DNA from: CBDIDH01 sp965277595
GTDB lineage: Bacteria; Planctomycetota; Planctomycetia; Isosphaerales; Isosphaeraceae
Direction: 5' to 3'
Assembly: GCA_965277595.1 (NCBI GenBank)
Contig: CBDIDH010000001.1
Location: 62,001 to 126,000, forward strand
DNA length: 64,000 nt
Numbering within the stretch: the first letter of the stretch is position 1; every line of letters begins with the position of its first letter. Shown here piece by piece: positions 35,932-45,461 of the stretch. The notes beneath the pieces are model-generated. The model searched no databases and was not told the origin of the DNA. It saw only the letters and a program-made list of their open reading frames with translations. The position numbers and the translations under genes were made by a program.

Positions 35932-35948
35932 AGTCAACTGATTGAACT
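35932..35948. promoter_or_regulatory. Imperfect palindrome in the XRE-brxA divergent region
   Basis: AGTCAACTGATTGAACT is a near-palindrome (AGTCAA against TTGAACT) located between the XRE start and brxA. It is a plausible regulator site but short and imperfect. Confidence 0.3.
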
Positions 35949-36048
35949 CTTGCCCCCCAGCGGCCCGGCTGGTATGTTCTCGGTGCGTGGGTCGCTGGGC
36001 AGGGTTCCCCGTCCGCAGGCGGGTCGTGATGAAACAGCGAGGACCGAC

Positions 36049-36873
36049 ATGGATCGTCGATCTGCCGTCGTGATGGAGCCCTCACCCAGAGCGGGTCTCT
36101 CGCCGTATTCCTCGAAGATCATCAAGGCCGGGGCGCTGCTCGCCGACACCAAGACCCTGGTCTCCCGGTGGGATGCGACGGAGACGGTCCCGGAGAATCT
36201 GAGAAGATTCCGCCAGGAGAATGTCTTCGGCAAGGCATCCCGGTCGAGGGTCGAGGACATCTTGGCCGTCTTCCGCCAGCGGTATCTCGGCGACGAGGAG
36301 GTCATCAAGGCCCTCCGAGTGCTCGTCCAGAAGCGCCTCCCCTCGGCGAGCTTTGATCGCATCCTCTACTTCCACGCCGCCCAATCCGACCGCTTGCTCC
36401 ACGACGCCGTGGTCGAGTGGCTGTTCCCCTTGCAGGGACGTGGCGTCAGCGACATCGACGTGGACGAAGCTCGACGTCTCCTGTCGAGGTGGGTGACGGA
36501 GGGGAAGACGACAGCCGATTGGTCGGAAGACACGACCCGGAGGGTGGCCCAGGGGCTCCTCTCGACCTTGCGGGACTTCGGCGTGCTCCAGGGGGCCGTC
36601 AACAAGCGGATCGCACCGGCCCACCTCACGGTGACGGCCTTCGCCTACGTGATGTTCTACCTCAAGCGGCACCAGCCCTCGGGGGCCAGGCTCATCGAGC
36701 ATCCCGACTGGAGGCTGTTCTTCCTGGGCCGTGAGGGAGTCGAGCATCTCCTGTTCGAGGGGCACCAGCAGGGCCTCCTGGAATACCATGCGGCGGGTAG
36801 CGTCACCCGGCTGAGCTTCCCGGCCTCGACCCCGGAGGAGTATGCGCATGTCCTCGCTGCCCGAGCGCATTGA
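36049..36873 (+). CDS. brxA: BREX protein BrxA (DUF1819)
   Basis: A 274-residue DUF1819 protein, first gene of the BREX operon. Segments such as YSSKIIKAGALLADTKTLVS and ERFRQ-like ENLRRFRQENVFGKASRSR fit BrxA, a small helical DNA-binding protein. ATG 36049 has GAGGA five bases upstream; ATG 36073 is a weaker alternative. Its end overlaps the brxB start by 26 bp. Confidence 0.88.
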   Translation: MDRRSAVVMEPSPRAGLSPYSSKIIKAGALLADTKTLVSRWDATETVPENLRRFRQENVFGKASRSRVEDILAVFRQRYLGDEEVIKALRVLVQKRLPSASFDRILYFHAAQSDRLLHDAVVEWLFPLQGRGVSDIDVDEARRLLSRWVTEGKTTADWSEDTTRRVAQGLLSTLRDFGVLQGAVNKRIAPAHLTVTAFAYVMFYLKRHQPSGARLIEHPDWRLFFLGREGVEHLLFEGHQQGLLEYHAAGSVTRLSFPASTPEEYAHVLAARAH

Positions 36874-37429
36874 ACTCCTCGAAAGCGACCTGAAGTCCGT
36901 CCCGCCCCGGATCAGCGTCTACCACGACCTGCCCTTCGCCATCCTGCGGTACGACCCGACCGAGGAATGGGAATTGCGCCGTCAGGTCAAGCTACTGGGG
37001 ACCCGGCTGGAGGCGGCGGGCAAGGACGTCCACCTGATCCCGATGTCGGAGTTCCTCTGGCGGGCGATCGAGGAGACGGAGGGGCTGGAGGCGGTCGTCG
37101 GCTTGGAGCGGGAGAGGGGCTACCTCGCCGCCCAGGATCAGGTCACGACCTATCTTTCCGATCGGGACTGGAGGCCGTTGGCGACCCTGCTTGCCGAGCG
37201 TCTGTCGGCCCTCGACCCGGCCCGATCGGTCGTCTTCCTAATCCGAGTGGCGGCGATGTCGCCGGGCCTGTATCACATGTCGAAGTTGCTCGACCTGATG
37301 CACGGCAAGACCCGAGTGACGACGATCCTGACCTACCCCGGCTCGATCGAGGGCACGACCGGCCTGCGGTTCATGGACCTCAAGGAACGTGAGGCCCTCG
37401 GCAATTATCGTGTGAAAGTCTACGGCTAG
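36848..37429 (+). CDS. brxB: BREX protein BrxB (DUF1788)
   Basis: A 193-residue DUF1788 protein: N-terminal SSLPERIELLESDLKSVPPR, middle YDLPFAILRYDP-like stretch (HDLPFAILRYDPTEEWELRR), and C-terminal VVFLIRVAAMSPGLYHMSKL and TTILTYPGSIEGTTGLRFMD. BrxB is a core BREX component of unclear biochemical role. ATG 36848 is preferred over 36842 because GGAGGAG sits seven bases upstream. Confidence 0.92.
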   Translation: MSSLPERIELLESDLKSVPPRISVYHDLPFAILRYDPTEEWELRRQVKLLGTRLEAAGKDVHLIPMSEFLWRAIEETEGLEAVVGLERERGYLAAQDQVTTYLSDRDWRPLATLLAERLSALDPARSVVFLIRVAAMSPGLYHMSKLLDLMHGKTRVTTILTYPGSIEGTTGLRFMDLKEREALGNYRVKVYG

Positions 37430-37440
37430 AGGTGGCGACG

Positions 37441-40400
37441 ATGAAGACCATAGGCGACCTGCTTTCCCGTGACCTCGACCGGAAGATCGTGGAGATCATC
37501 CAGGTCGATCAGGCCGACGAGCAGTCCGTCTATGACGAGATCACGGAATACGTCGCCACCGACAGCATCAAGGTCCAGTACGCCCAACTGCTGAGGGCGA
37601 TCGCCGAGGCCCCTGCCGAGCAGCACGAGAGCGTCGGCGTCTGGGTTTCCGGGTTTTTCGGTTCGGGCAAAAGCTCGTTCGCCAAGAACCTCGGTTACGC
37701 TCTCCAGAACCGCACCGTACTCGGCGAGGAGTTCGCCACTCTCTTCAAGCAGCGGATCGGCGAGAAGAAGGTCGGGGACCTGCTCGACTCGATTACGGCC
37801 CGTTTCCCTACCGAGGTCATCCTCTTCGAGGTCGCCAAGGAGCAGGACACCCGCAAGGTCACGGAGCGGATCGCCGAGTTGATGTACACGGTGCTTCTCC
37901 GAGAACTCGACTATGCCGAGGACTTCGACATTGCCGAGCTTGAGATCGAACTGGAGGGTGAGGGCAGACTCAACACCTTCATCCAGATATGCAAAGACAA
38001 GTACAACGCCGACTGGCGGATCATCCGAAAAGGATCGACGAGGCTCTCCCGAGCCAGCGCCATCCTTCACGACATCTCGCCGGAGACCTTCGAGACTAAG
38101 GATTCATGGGCTCACTCCCAGAGGAACCGGGATGCGGCAATCACCGTCAAACGAGTGGTCCAGAGGACGTTCGAGTTGATGGGGAGGCGTAGGCCCGGCA
38201 AGGCGCTGATCTTCATCATCGACGAGGTGGGCCAGCACGTCGCCCGCAGCGGCGACAAGATCGAGGACCTGCGTGCCACCGTCGAGGAGTTCGGCAAGGT
38301 CGGTAAGAACCTGCTCAAAGCCCGCAAGATCGCCGCCCCGTTCTGGGTGGTGGTGACGTCCCAGGAAAAGCTGGACGAGGTGGTTTCCGCCCTGGGGGAC
38401 GACAAGCGGATCGACCTGGCGAAGCTCCAGGATCGCTTCCGACACCGGGTCGATCTGGCCCCGTCCGACATCCGTGAGGTGGCATCGAAGCGGATTCTCG
38501 CCAAGGTGCCCGAGCCCGGAAGTGACGCCATCCCCATCCTCAAGAAGCTCTTCGCCGAGAACCAGGGCTCGCTGAACGCCGCCCTGAGGCTGGAACGGAC
38601 GACCCGGAGGACGGAGATCAACGAGAGCGATTTCGTCCAGTTCTACCCCTATCCGCCGCACTACATCGACCTCGCCATCCTCATCCTCTCCGGCATCCGG
38701 GTCCAGCCGGGCGCTCCTCGGCACTACGGGGGCAGCAACCGGACGATCATCGGCCTGATCTTCGAACTGCTGGTGAACGAGCGGACCGAATACGCCAGCA
38801 AGCCCGTTGGCACCCTGATCGCCCTCGACAAGATTTACGAGTTGGTCGAGGGACGCCTCTCGAACGAGAAGCGGGCCGACATCCACGAGATCAGCCAGCG
38901 GTTCAAGGACGACGTGGATGACGGGGGATGGTCGCTACGTGTCGCCAAGGCCGTCTGCCTCCTGGAGTTCGTCCGGGAACTGCCCCGCACCGAGGCCAAC
39001 ATCGCCGCCTTCCTCATCGATCAGGTCGGCCAGCCCGCCCCGGTGGACCGGGTGAAGGCAGCGATCAAGCGGCTGCACACCGCCCAGTTCGTCCGCAACA
39101 CTGATGAGGGCTGGAAGCTCCAGACGGCCCAGGAGAAGACCTGGGAGACGGAGCGGAAGGGCCACCTGGAGCCCAAGCCGAGGGATCGCAACGAGATCAC
39201 CCGCAACGTGTTGAGGGAGGTATTCGGCGAGCCCGCCCTCAAGACCTACCGTCACAAGGAGCATCGGAACTTCCGCATCGGCGTGGCGGTGGAGGGGATC
39301 ACCCTCGAAGACGGCGACCTCCCGCTCGGCCTCTCGGTCGCCGACGACCCCGACGACCTTCCTCGCAAGATCGCCGAGATGCGTGAGGAGAGCCGCCAGA
39401 AGGCCCACGAGGGCGAACTCTACTGGGCCTTCGCCCTGACGCCCGAGATCGACGAACTGGTGGCTCAGGTGTACGCCTCCCACAAGATGGTCGAGAAGTA
39501 CGACCAACTCCGCTCGAAGAACGAGATCCCCCCGGATCGGGTGCCCCTCCTCCAAGACGAGAAGAATGCGGAGTTGGGGTACAAGGCCCGGTTGCGTGAC
39601 AAGCTCGTCGAGGCGATGGAGCGTGGCACGGGGCTCTTCCGGGGAGTCTCTTACGACGCCTCGTCTTTGGGAAAGAACCTGGGTGAGATCGTCAAGAAGC
39701 TGTGCGGCCAGGCCGTCCCCGACCTTTACCCCAAGCTCGAACTCGGCTCACGCCCGCTCAAGGGGACCGAGGCCGAGGACTTCCTCAAGGCCGTCGATCT
39801 GAAGGCGCTGCCGCCCCTCTTCTACGGGGGCGAACAGGGACTCGATCTGGTCACGAAGGACGGCTCGAAACACGTCCCCAACCCCGGAGCCTCGGTCGCC
39901 AAGGAGGTGCTCGACTACCTCGTCAGCGAGCACGGGTATGGCAACAAGGACACCCGCACCGGCAAGGCCCTAGAGAAGAAATTCGGGGGCGTCGGGTACG
40001 GCTGGGATCGTGACATGCTGCGTCTGGTCCTGGCCGTCTTGTTCCGGGCCGGGTCGATCGAGGTGACGCATGGCGGCGAGAAGTTCGAGGACTACAAGGA
40101 GCCCCGAAGCCGGACCCCGCTGGTGAGCAATACGGCGTTCAAGTCGGCCCTGTTCACGCCCGTAAAGCCGATCGACTTGCCGACGCTGAAGAGGGCGGTG
40201 GAGAGCTACGAGGAACTGACCGGCGAGACGGTGGACATGGACAAGTCGGCCATCGCCGAGGCCCTCAAGGCGTTCGCCGCCGGGGAGACGAAGCGGGTGC
40301 TGCCGGTCCAGGCCCAGGCCAAGGCCCACGGCATCCCGGTGGTCGGGACCATCGACGACTACCGGGATTCGCTCTCCTCGATCGAGTCGGGCTCGACCGA

Positions 40401-41103
40401 CGACTGCGTGACTATCCTGGCCGGTGGCGGTGCCTCGCTGAAGCAGGGACACGACCGGGTGCGAAAGATCGCCGACTGCCTCGACGAGAAGGGCCTTGCG
40501 ACCCTACGCAACGCCAGGAAGGCGGCGGGCGAAATATGGAACCTCCTCCAGGCCCAGGGCCAGGCCGAACTCCTGCCGAAGGCCGAGGAACTAAAGGGAC
40601 TGCTCGCCAGCGACTCTCTCCTTGAATCACTGCCCGCCGTCCGGTCCGACAGCCAGGCAATCCTGGGGACCTATCGGACGCTGTACGAGTCCCGCCACTT
40701 CGACCGCACCGAGCAATTCCGGGTGGCGATCGAGAAGATCAAGGGGTGGGAGGAGTGGACCGCCGTCCCCGACTCGATGCAGGAACCCGTCCTCAGCCCG
40801 CTCCAGTCCCGATGTTGCGAATCGTTGAGGCTTCTGGACGGTTCCGTGACGTGCGACTCATGCAACGCAGGGCTGACCCAGATGGAGTCGGACGTGGCGG
40901 CGATCGGCGGACTGCTCGCCCAGGTGGTCGCCCAGATCCAGAAGCTCGTCACGCCGCCCGACGTCCCGTTGCGTCGGGTGAAGGTCGCCGAGTTCTTCGT
41001 AGGGGCTCTGGAGAACGAGGAGCAGGTGAAGCTGGCCGTGGGGCGGTTGCAGGATCACCTGCTCAAGCTGCTCGGCGAAGGCGTCAAGGTCGTGGTGGAG
41101 TAG
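37441..41103 (+). CDS. brxC: BREX ATPase BrxC
   Basis: A 1220-residue P-loop ATPase. Walker A is GFFGSGKSSFAKNLGYAL (residues ~71-78 for the core) and the acidic Walker B strand is ALIFIIDEVGQHVA (Asp 261, Glu 262). A long helical region and a C-terminal Cys cluster (RCCESLRLLDGSVTCDSCNA) complete it. BrxC is the large ATPase needed for BREX restriction and methylation. ATG 37441 has GAGGTGG upstream; GTG 37432 is an alternative. It sits 11 bp after brxB and 8 bp before pglX. Confidence 0.94.
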   Translation: MKTIGDLLSRDLDRKIVEIIQVDQADEQSVYDEITEYVATDSIKVQYAQLLRAIAEAPAEQHESVGVWVSGFFGSGKSSFAKNLGYALQNRTVLGEEFATLFKQRIGEKKVGDLLDSITARFPTEVILFEVAKEQDTRKVTERIAELMYTVLLRELDYAEDFDIAELEIELEGEGRLNTFIQICKDKYNADWRIIRKGSTRLSRASAILHDISPETFETKDSWAHSQRNRDAAITVKRVVQRTFELMGRRRPGKALIFIIDEVGQHVARSGDKIEDLRATVEEFGKVGKNLLKARKIAAPFWVVVTSQEKLDEVVSALGDDKRIDLAKLQDRFRHRVDLAPSDIREVASKRILAKVPEPGSDAIPILKKLFAENQGSLNAALRLERTTRRTEINESDFVQFYPYPPHYIDLAILILSGIRVQPGAPRHYGGSNRTIIGLIFELLVNERTEYASKPVGTLIALDKIYELVEGRLSNEKRADIHEISQRFKDDVDDGGWSLRVAKAVCLLEFVRELPRTEANIAAFLIDQVGQPAPVDRVKAAIKRLHTAQFVRNTDEGWKLQTAQEKTWETERKGHLEPKPRDRNEITRNVLREVFGEPALKTYRHKEHRNFRIGVAVEGITLEDGDLPLGLSVADDPDDLPRKIAEMREESRQKAHEGELYWAFALTPEIDELVAQVYASHKMVEKYDQLRSKNEIPPDRVPLLQDEKNAELGYKARLRDKLVEAMERGTGLFRGVSYDASSLGKNLGEIVKKLCGQAVPDLYPKLELGSRPLKGTEAEDFLKAVDLKALPPLFYGGEQGLDLVTKDGSKHVPNPGASVAKEVLDYLVSEHGYGNKDTRTGKALEKKFGGVGYGWDRDMLRLVLAVLFRAGSIEVTHGGEKFEDYKEPRSRTPLVSNTAFKSALFTPVKPIDLPTLKRAVESYEELTGETVDMDKSAIAEALKAFAAGETKRVLPVQAQAKAHGIPVVGTIDDYRDSLSSIESGSTDDCVTILAGGGASLKQGHDRVRKIADCLDEKGLATLRNARKAAGEIWNLLQAQGQAELLPKAEELKGLLASDSLLESLPAVRSDSQAILGTYRTLYESRHFDRTEQFRVAIEKIKGWEEWTAVPDSMQEPVLSPLQSRCCESLRLLDGSVTCDSCNAGLTQMESDVAAIGGLLAQVVAQIQKLVTPPDVPLRRVKVAEFFVGALENEEQVKLAVGRLQDHLLKLLGEGVKVVVE

Positions 41104-41111
41104 TCGAGTCG

Positions 41112-43529
41112 ATGGACCAAGCGATCCGCAACAAGCTCCGCTCCGTCGTGACGCAGTGCCGCAGGCTGCTGGAGGAGTCCATCGCCCAGCAGTTGCAGGG
41201 TAAGTTCGACATCTACGCCACCGGCAAGAAGGACGAGGTGCGGGCCGAGGAGGTCGTGCCGCTCGGGCACTTGACCGAAGAAGAGCAACAGGACCGCAAG
41301 GACATCCTCGCCCACTTCAAGCACGTCGAGGCCCTGGGCTACAAGCCGAGGGAATCCTTGGAGCAGATGATCCGGGAGATCGCCTTCACGCACCTGAACC
41401 GCTTCTGCGCCTACAAGATGATGGAGGTGCGGGACGTCTACGTGGGCGGGCAGAGGTTCCGTGAGGCGGTCAGCAAGGGGCTCAAGTCGCAGGGATTCCT
41501 CTTCTACCGGGCCGAAAACCCCGAGGAGGAACGACTTTTCAAGGCGGGAGAGCAGGAGGAAGTGTACCGCCATTTCCTGAATTGGCTCGGCGGCACGCTC
41601 TCTCAGGAGATCGGCGTGCTGTTCAGCCCGACCGATCCCGCTAATCGTGTCTACCCGCCGCAACGGGTGCTGGATGAGGTGCTCGACCTTCTCAACAGCG
41701 AGGAACTCAAGGCGATCTGGACCGAGGACGAGACGATCGGCTGGGTCTACCAGTATTTCACGCCGAAGGAACTGCGGGACCAGGCACGCAAGGCGAGCCA
41801 AACCCCACGCAACTCTTATGAACTGGCGTTCCGCAATCAGTTCTTCACGCCGAGGTACGTGGTCGAGTTCCTCACCGACAACACCCTGGGACGGATCTGG
41901 TACGAGATGCGACAGGGGGACACCCGGCTAAGGGACGAGTGCTGCTACTTGGTGCGGCGTCCGACCGAGGTGTTCCTGCGTGATCCCGATCGACCGCTTG
42001 CCACGCCGCCTCGGGCCGATTGGGTGAAGGCGGCGGCTCGGGGCGACTTCTCGGAGCTACCAGATGAGCCGGAGATCGACGACCTGTCCGACTTCGCCCT
42101 GATCCACGACGGCTACGAACTGGCCCGGCACCTCGGTTACGACGATCCCCATGAATTGTCGAAGCCCTGGCTCGACTCGGAGGGTAGCGAGCCGGACCTC
42201 CCCACTTCCACCGCCGAGTTGTGGACCATACTGTTCGGCTTCCAGAGGCGGTGGGGCCATGCGGGCGGACCTCTCGGCGATGATTTCCTCGATCGATGGA
42301 AGGCGGTCTATCGAGCGTTCCGGGACCGCATCGGTGCGACCGATCTCTCGCAGGAGGAACTACTTCGACAGGCGGTCTACGTCCCGTACCGGCCCAAGAA
42401 GGACCCCAGAGAGATCAAGATCCTCGACCCGGCTTGCGGCAGCGGCCACTTCCTCCTCTATTGCTTTTCCCTTCTATTAACCATCTACGAGGAAGCATAC
42501 AGCGATCCTGACCTCGGCAAATTGCAGGCTGACTTCAGAACGAGGGAAGAACTAAGGAAGGCGATCCCCGGCCTCATCCTACGGCACAATTTGCACGGGA
42601 TCGACATCGACCTTCGGGCGGCTCAGATCGCCGGGCTGGCTCTCTGGCTCCGGTGTCAGAGGGCTTTTGGCGAGATGGGGCTGAAAAAGGATCGGCCCTC
42701 GATCACGAGGTCCAACGTAGCTTGTGCCGAGCCGTTGCCAGGCGAACCTGGAATCTTGGCAAATTATCTCGACAATCTGGATGGCTCGATCGTGAGCCGT
42801 GTTCTCTATAGCGAGTATTCGATCGACCTACTTGATTCGCCGGACGAAGTAGCGGACATGCTCCCTGACTTCAAAGATTGGGTCGATTGCGTCTGGAAGG
42901 ACATGGAACGGGCCGGGGAAGCTGGAAGCCTTATCCAGATGTTGAGGGTACTGGAACATGTGAAGCAACGGATCAGAGCCTTCCGAGCCTACTTCAACGT
43001 TCGCCCCATCCTGCGAAGGAAGCTTGCGCCGCTCTTTGAACTTCCCGAAGATGAGTTCGATCGGGTCGGCTTGAAGATCGTTGTGGCTATTCTCAGGAAA
43101 TTCATTGAGGAAAGAATCCCCAAGGATGGTATGCCGGAACTCCTGTTCCGGGAGGACACTGCTCGTGGTCTGATCTTTCTGGAGATTAACGAGTACGACT
43201 ACTGGGTTGTTCTCATGAATCCGCCGTTTGGCTCCCCCACCAGAGTGGGAAAGGCATATCTCGAACGAGTCTATCCCCGGACCAAGAACGACTTATACGC
43301 AGCGTTCGTGGAACGTGGCTTAAATTTCCTGTATCCCGGAGGGATGCTCGGTGCGATCACTTCCCGTTCAGGTTTCTTCTTGAGTTCTTTTCAAAAATGG
43401 CGGGAGGAAATACTGCTCGGCGAGGCTAGTCCGACCGTTTTTGTTGACTTGGGTTCTGGCGTATTAGACACCGCAATGGTTGAAACGGCAGCATACTGCC
43501 TAACAAAGTCGTACGAGAGGATCAATTAA
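41112..43529 (+). CDS. pglX: BREX methyltransferase PglX, N-terminal part (frame stops at in-frame TAA)
   Basis: The 805-residue product carries the methyltransferase core: SAM motif DPACGSGHFLLYC (residues ~439-445) and catalytic NPPF (703-706). PglX modifies non-palindromic host sites in BREX. The frame ends at TAA 43527-43529, and the next codon, ATG 43530, begins the remainder of PglX in the same frame, with the normal continuation VFIRLLQNVDKEQGLNDAL. No deletion is apparent at the junction. The 3' third of this part (from about 42,460) has lower GC than the flanking BREX genes. It could be a point nonsense mutation or a two-piece PglX. Confidence 0.9.
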   Translation: MDQAIRNKLRSVVTQCRRLLEESIAQQLQGKFDIYATGKKDEVRAEEVVPLGHLTEEEQQDRKDILAHFKHVEALGYKPRESLEQMIREIAFTHLNRFCAYKMMEVRDVYVGGQRFREAVSKGLKSQGFLFYRAENPEEERLFKAGEQEEVYRHFLNWLGGTLSQEIGVLFSPTDPANRVYPPQRVLDEVLDLLNSEELKAIWTEDETIGWVYQYFTPKELRDQARKASQTPRNSYELAFRNQFFTPRYVVEFLTDNTLGRIWYEMRQGDTRLRDECCYLVRRPTEVFLRDPDRPLATPPRADWVKAAARGDFSELPDEPEIDDLSDFALIHDGYELARHLGYDDPHELSKPWLDSEGSEPDLPTSTAELWTILFGFQRRWGHAGGPLGDDFLDRWKAVYRAFRDRIGATDLSQEELLRQAVYVPYRPKKDPREIKILDPACGSGHFLLYCFSLLLTIYEEAYSDPDLGKLQADFRTREELRKAIPGLILRHNLHGIDIDLRAAQIAGLALWLRCQRAFGEMGLKKDRPSITRSNVACAEPLPGEPGILANYLDNLDGSIVSRVLYSEYSIDLLDSPDEVADMLPDFKDWVDCVWKDMERAGEAGSLIQMLRVLEHVKQRIRAFRAYFNVRPILRRKLAPLFELPEDEFDRVGLKIVVAILRKFIEERIPKDGMPELLFREDTARGLIFLEINEYDYWVVLMNPPFGSPTRVGKAYLERVYPRTKNDLYAAFVERGLNFLYPGGMLGAITSRSGFFLSSFQKWREEILLGEASPTVFVDLGSGVLDTAMVETAAYCLTKSYERIN

Positions 43530-45461
43530 ATGTATTCTTGTGTATTTATCAGGCTTTTGCAGAACGTTGACAAGGAGCAGGGGCTCAACGATGCTTTGCA
43601 AGCTCTTAATGGGGGCCGTTCTGAAGACCTTGCTTCGTATGTCCTCGACCCAACAGTCTTTCGAGAGGTCCCTGGCTCCCCTTTCGCTTACTGGGTCCCT
43701 GACAAGGTGAGGTGTTTGTTCTCAAATCTGTCTCCTTTTGAGAGTGAAGGACGTCATGCCTGTGTCACCAATCCTGCTGGAAATGATCAGAAGTATTTTC
43801 GCTGTTGGTGGGAGGTTTCGTCAGGAGCTACCGGAAGACATCATCGTTGGGCGAACTTGTGCAAGGGTGGAGGGTTCAGCCGGTTCTACTCCAATGTACA
43901 TCTGGTCGTTGATTGGGATGAGTCCGCTGGGACCTATAGGGGTTTCGAGGGGACCGTCCACCGCCCATTGAAGCGACCGGCTTCCGTTGACCATTTCTTC
44001 CGTCCGGGAATCACTTATTCATCACGAACGCAGCTTGGCTTCAGTGCGAGGGTGCTGCCTGAGGGAACCATCTTTCACGCCAAGGGACCCGGCGTTTTCG
44101 TTCCTGACTCAGAAAGGTTTGCAATCTTAGGACTGATGAACTCGTCTTTCTTCCAGTTTCTTCTGCAAATTCAGATGACGTTTGGGTCTTACGAGGTTGG
44201 TGTCATTCAGAAGACGCCCTTGCCGAGTCTCTCCTGTGCGAAGGGCACGAAACTGGGCGCTCTGACCCGATCCGCTGTTGAGATAAAACGATCTCTCGAT
44301 AGTGCTGACGAGACCAGCCACGTCTATTTCCTTCCTGCAATCCTTCGGCTCGTAGGCGTATATCTGAGCGATGGAATTGCGGCTTGGGAAGCCAAACTGA
44401 CAAAGGCGAACCAAGACTTGGCCGACTTCCAAGCTCAAATTGACGATTTGGTGTACTCCCTTTATGGACTCAACGATGGTGATCGAAGAGCCATTGAAGA
44501 ATGGTCAGCCGGAGATGAGTGTTCTACCGTAGATTCAGAAGTTCAGGAGATCGATGACGAACAGGCGGATGCGCCGATAGCGATGGACCAACGTGATTTG
44601 GTCTCAGACGCCGAATCCTATGCAATAGGTTGCATCTTTGGTCGATGGGATGTTCGCTTCACATCAAAAGACTATCAACCCCCAGAATTGCCCGATCCAT
44701 TTGCTCCGCTCCCCGTCTGCTCACCCGGCATGCTCCGAGGCAAGGACAATTCACCAGCGACCGAAATACCCGAACTCTACCCATTAAGAATCGATTGGGA
44801 TGGGATTCTCGTTGATGACCCTGACCACCCAGACGACCTCATCCGCCGAGTCCGTGACGTCTTCGAAGTAATATGGAAGGACAGGGCTGACGCCGTAGAG
44901 AAGGACGCCTGCAAGATCCTTGGCTTGGCCGAAATGCGGGACTACTTCCGCAAGCCGGGGCTGGACGGCTTCTGGGACGACCACATCAAGCGGTACTCAA
45001 AGAGTCGCCGCAAGGGTCCCATCTATTGGCTGCTCCAGTCTTCGAAGAAGAACTACGCCCTATGGATCTACTACCAACGGCTCGACAAGGACATTCTCTT
45101 CAAGGCCCTTCTCAATTACGTCGAGCCCAAGATCCGCAGGGAGGACGCCCGCCTGGGCGAGTTGCGGTCCCAGAAGTCCACTCTCGGCCCTGATGCCAAG
45201 GGGTCCAAGAAGTTCGACAAAGAAATCGACCGCCAGGAGGCGTTCCTCTCCGAACTCCGGGACTTCGAGGACAAGCTCCGCAGGGCGGCGAACCTCCACG
45301 TCGTCCCCGACCTCAACGACGGAGTGGTCCTGAACATCGCCCCTCTCCGGGAACTCGTCCCCTGGAAGGAGGCTAAGTCCTACTGGGACGACCTCATGGA
45401 CGGCAAGTACGAGTGGTCGTCGATCGGCAAGCAGCTTCGTGAGAAGGGGCTGGTCACATGA
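43530..45461 (+). CDS. pglX: PglX, C-terminal part (specificity and tail region)
   Basis: The 643 residues continue the same frame as the N-terminal part. They hold a region where BREX PglX carries target recognition (FFRPGITYSSRTQLGFSARV, then LIDRLVYSLYGL-type IDDLVYSLYGLNDGDRRAIE) and the conserved tail (FRKPGLDGFWDDHIKRYSKS, RRKGPIYWLLQSSKKNYALW). ATG 43530 follows TAA directly, with GAGAGGA eight bases before it, so separate translation or reinitiation is possible. GC rises again near 44,900. The stop overlaps the nuclease gene as ATGA. Confidence 0.85.
   Translation: MYSCVFIRLLQNVDKEQGLNDALQALNGGRSEDLASYVLDPTVFREVPGSPFAYWVPDKVRCLFSNLSPFESEGRHACVTNPAGNDQKYFRCWWEVSSGATGRHHRWANLCKGGGFSRFYSNVHLVVDWDESAGTYRGFEGTVHRPLKRPASVDHFFRPGITYSSRTQLGFSARVLPEGTIFHAKGPGVFVPDSERFAILGLMNSSFFQFLLQIQMTFGSYEVGVIQKTPLPSLSCAKGTKLGALTRSAVEIKRSLDSADETSHVYFLPAILRLVGVYLSDGIAAWEAKLTKANQDLADFQAQIDDLVYSLYGLNDGDRRAIEEWSAGDECSTVDSEVQEIDDEQADAPIAMDQRDLVSDAESYAIGCIFGRWDVRFTSKDYQPPELPDPFAPLPVCSPGMLRGKDNSPATEIPELYPLRIDWDGILVDDPDHPDDLIRRVRDVFEVIWKDRADAVEKDACKILGLAEMRDYFRKPGLDGFWDDHIKRYSKSRRKGPIYWLLQSSKKNYALWIYYQRLDKDILFKALLNYVEPKIRREDARLGELRSQKSTLGPDAKGSKKFDKEIDRQEAFLSELRDFEDKLRRAANLHVVPDLNDGVVLNIAPLRELVPWKEAKSYWDDLMDGKYEWSSIGKQLREKGLVT

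Noticed and set aside
40746..41111. Long N-terminal extension of pglX
   Set aside because: It overlaps brxC in another frame; PglX homology begins at ATG 41112.
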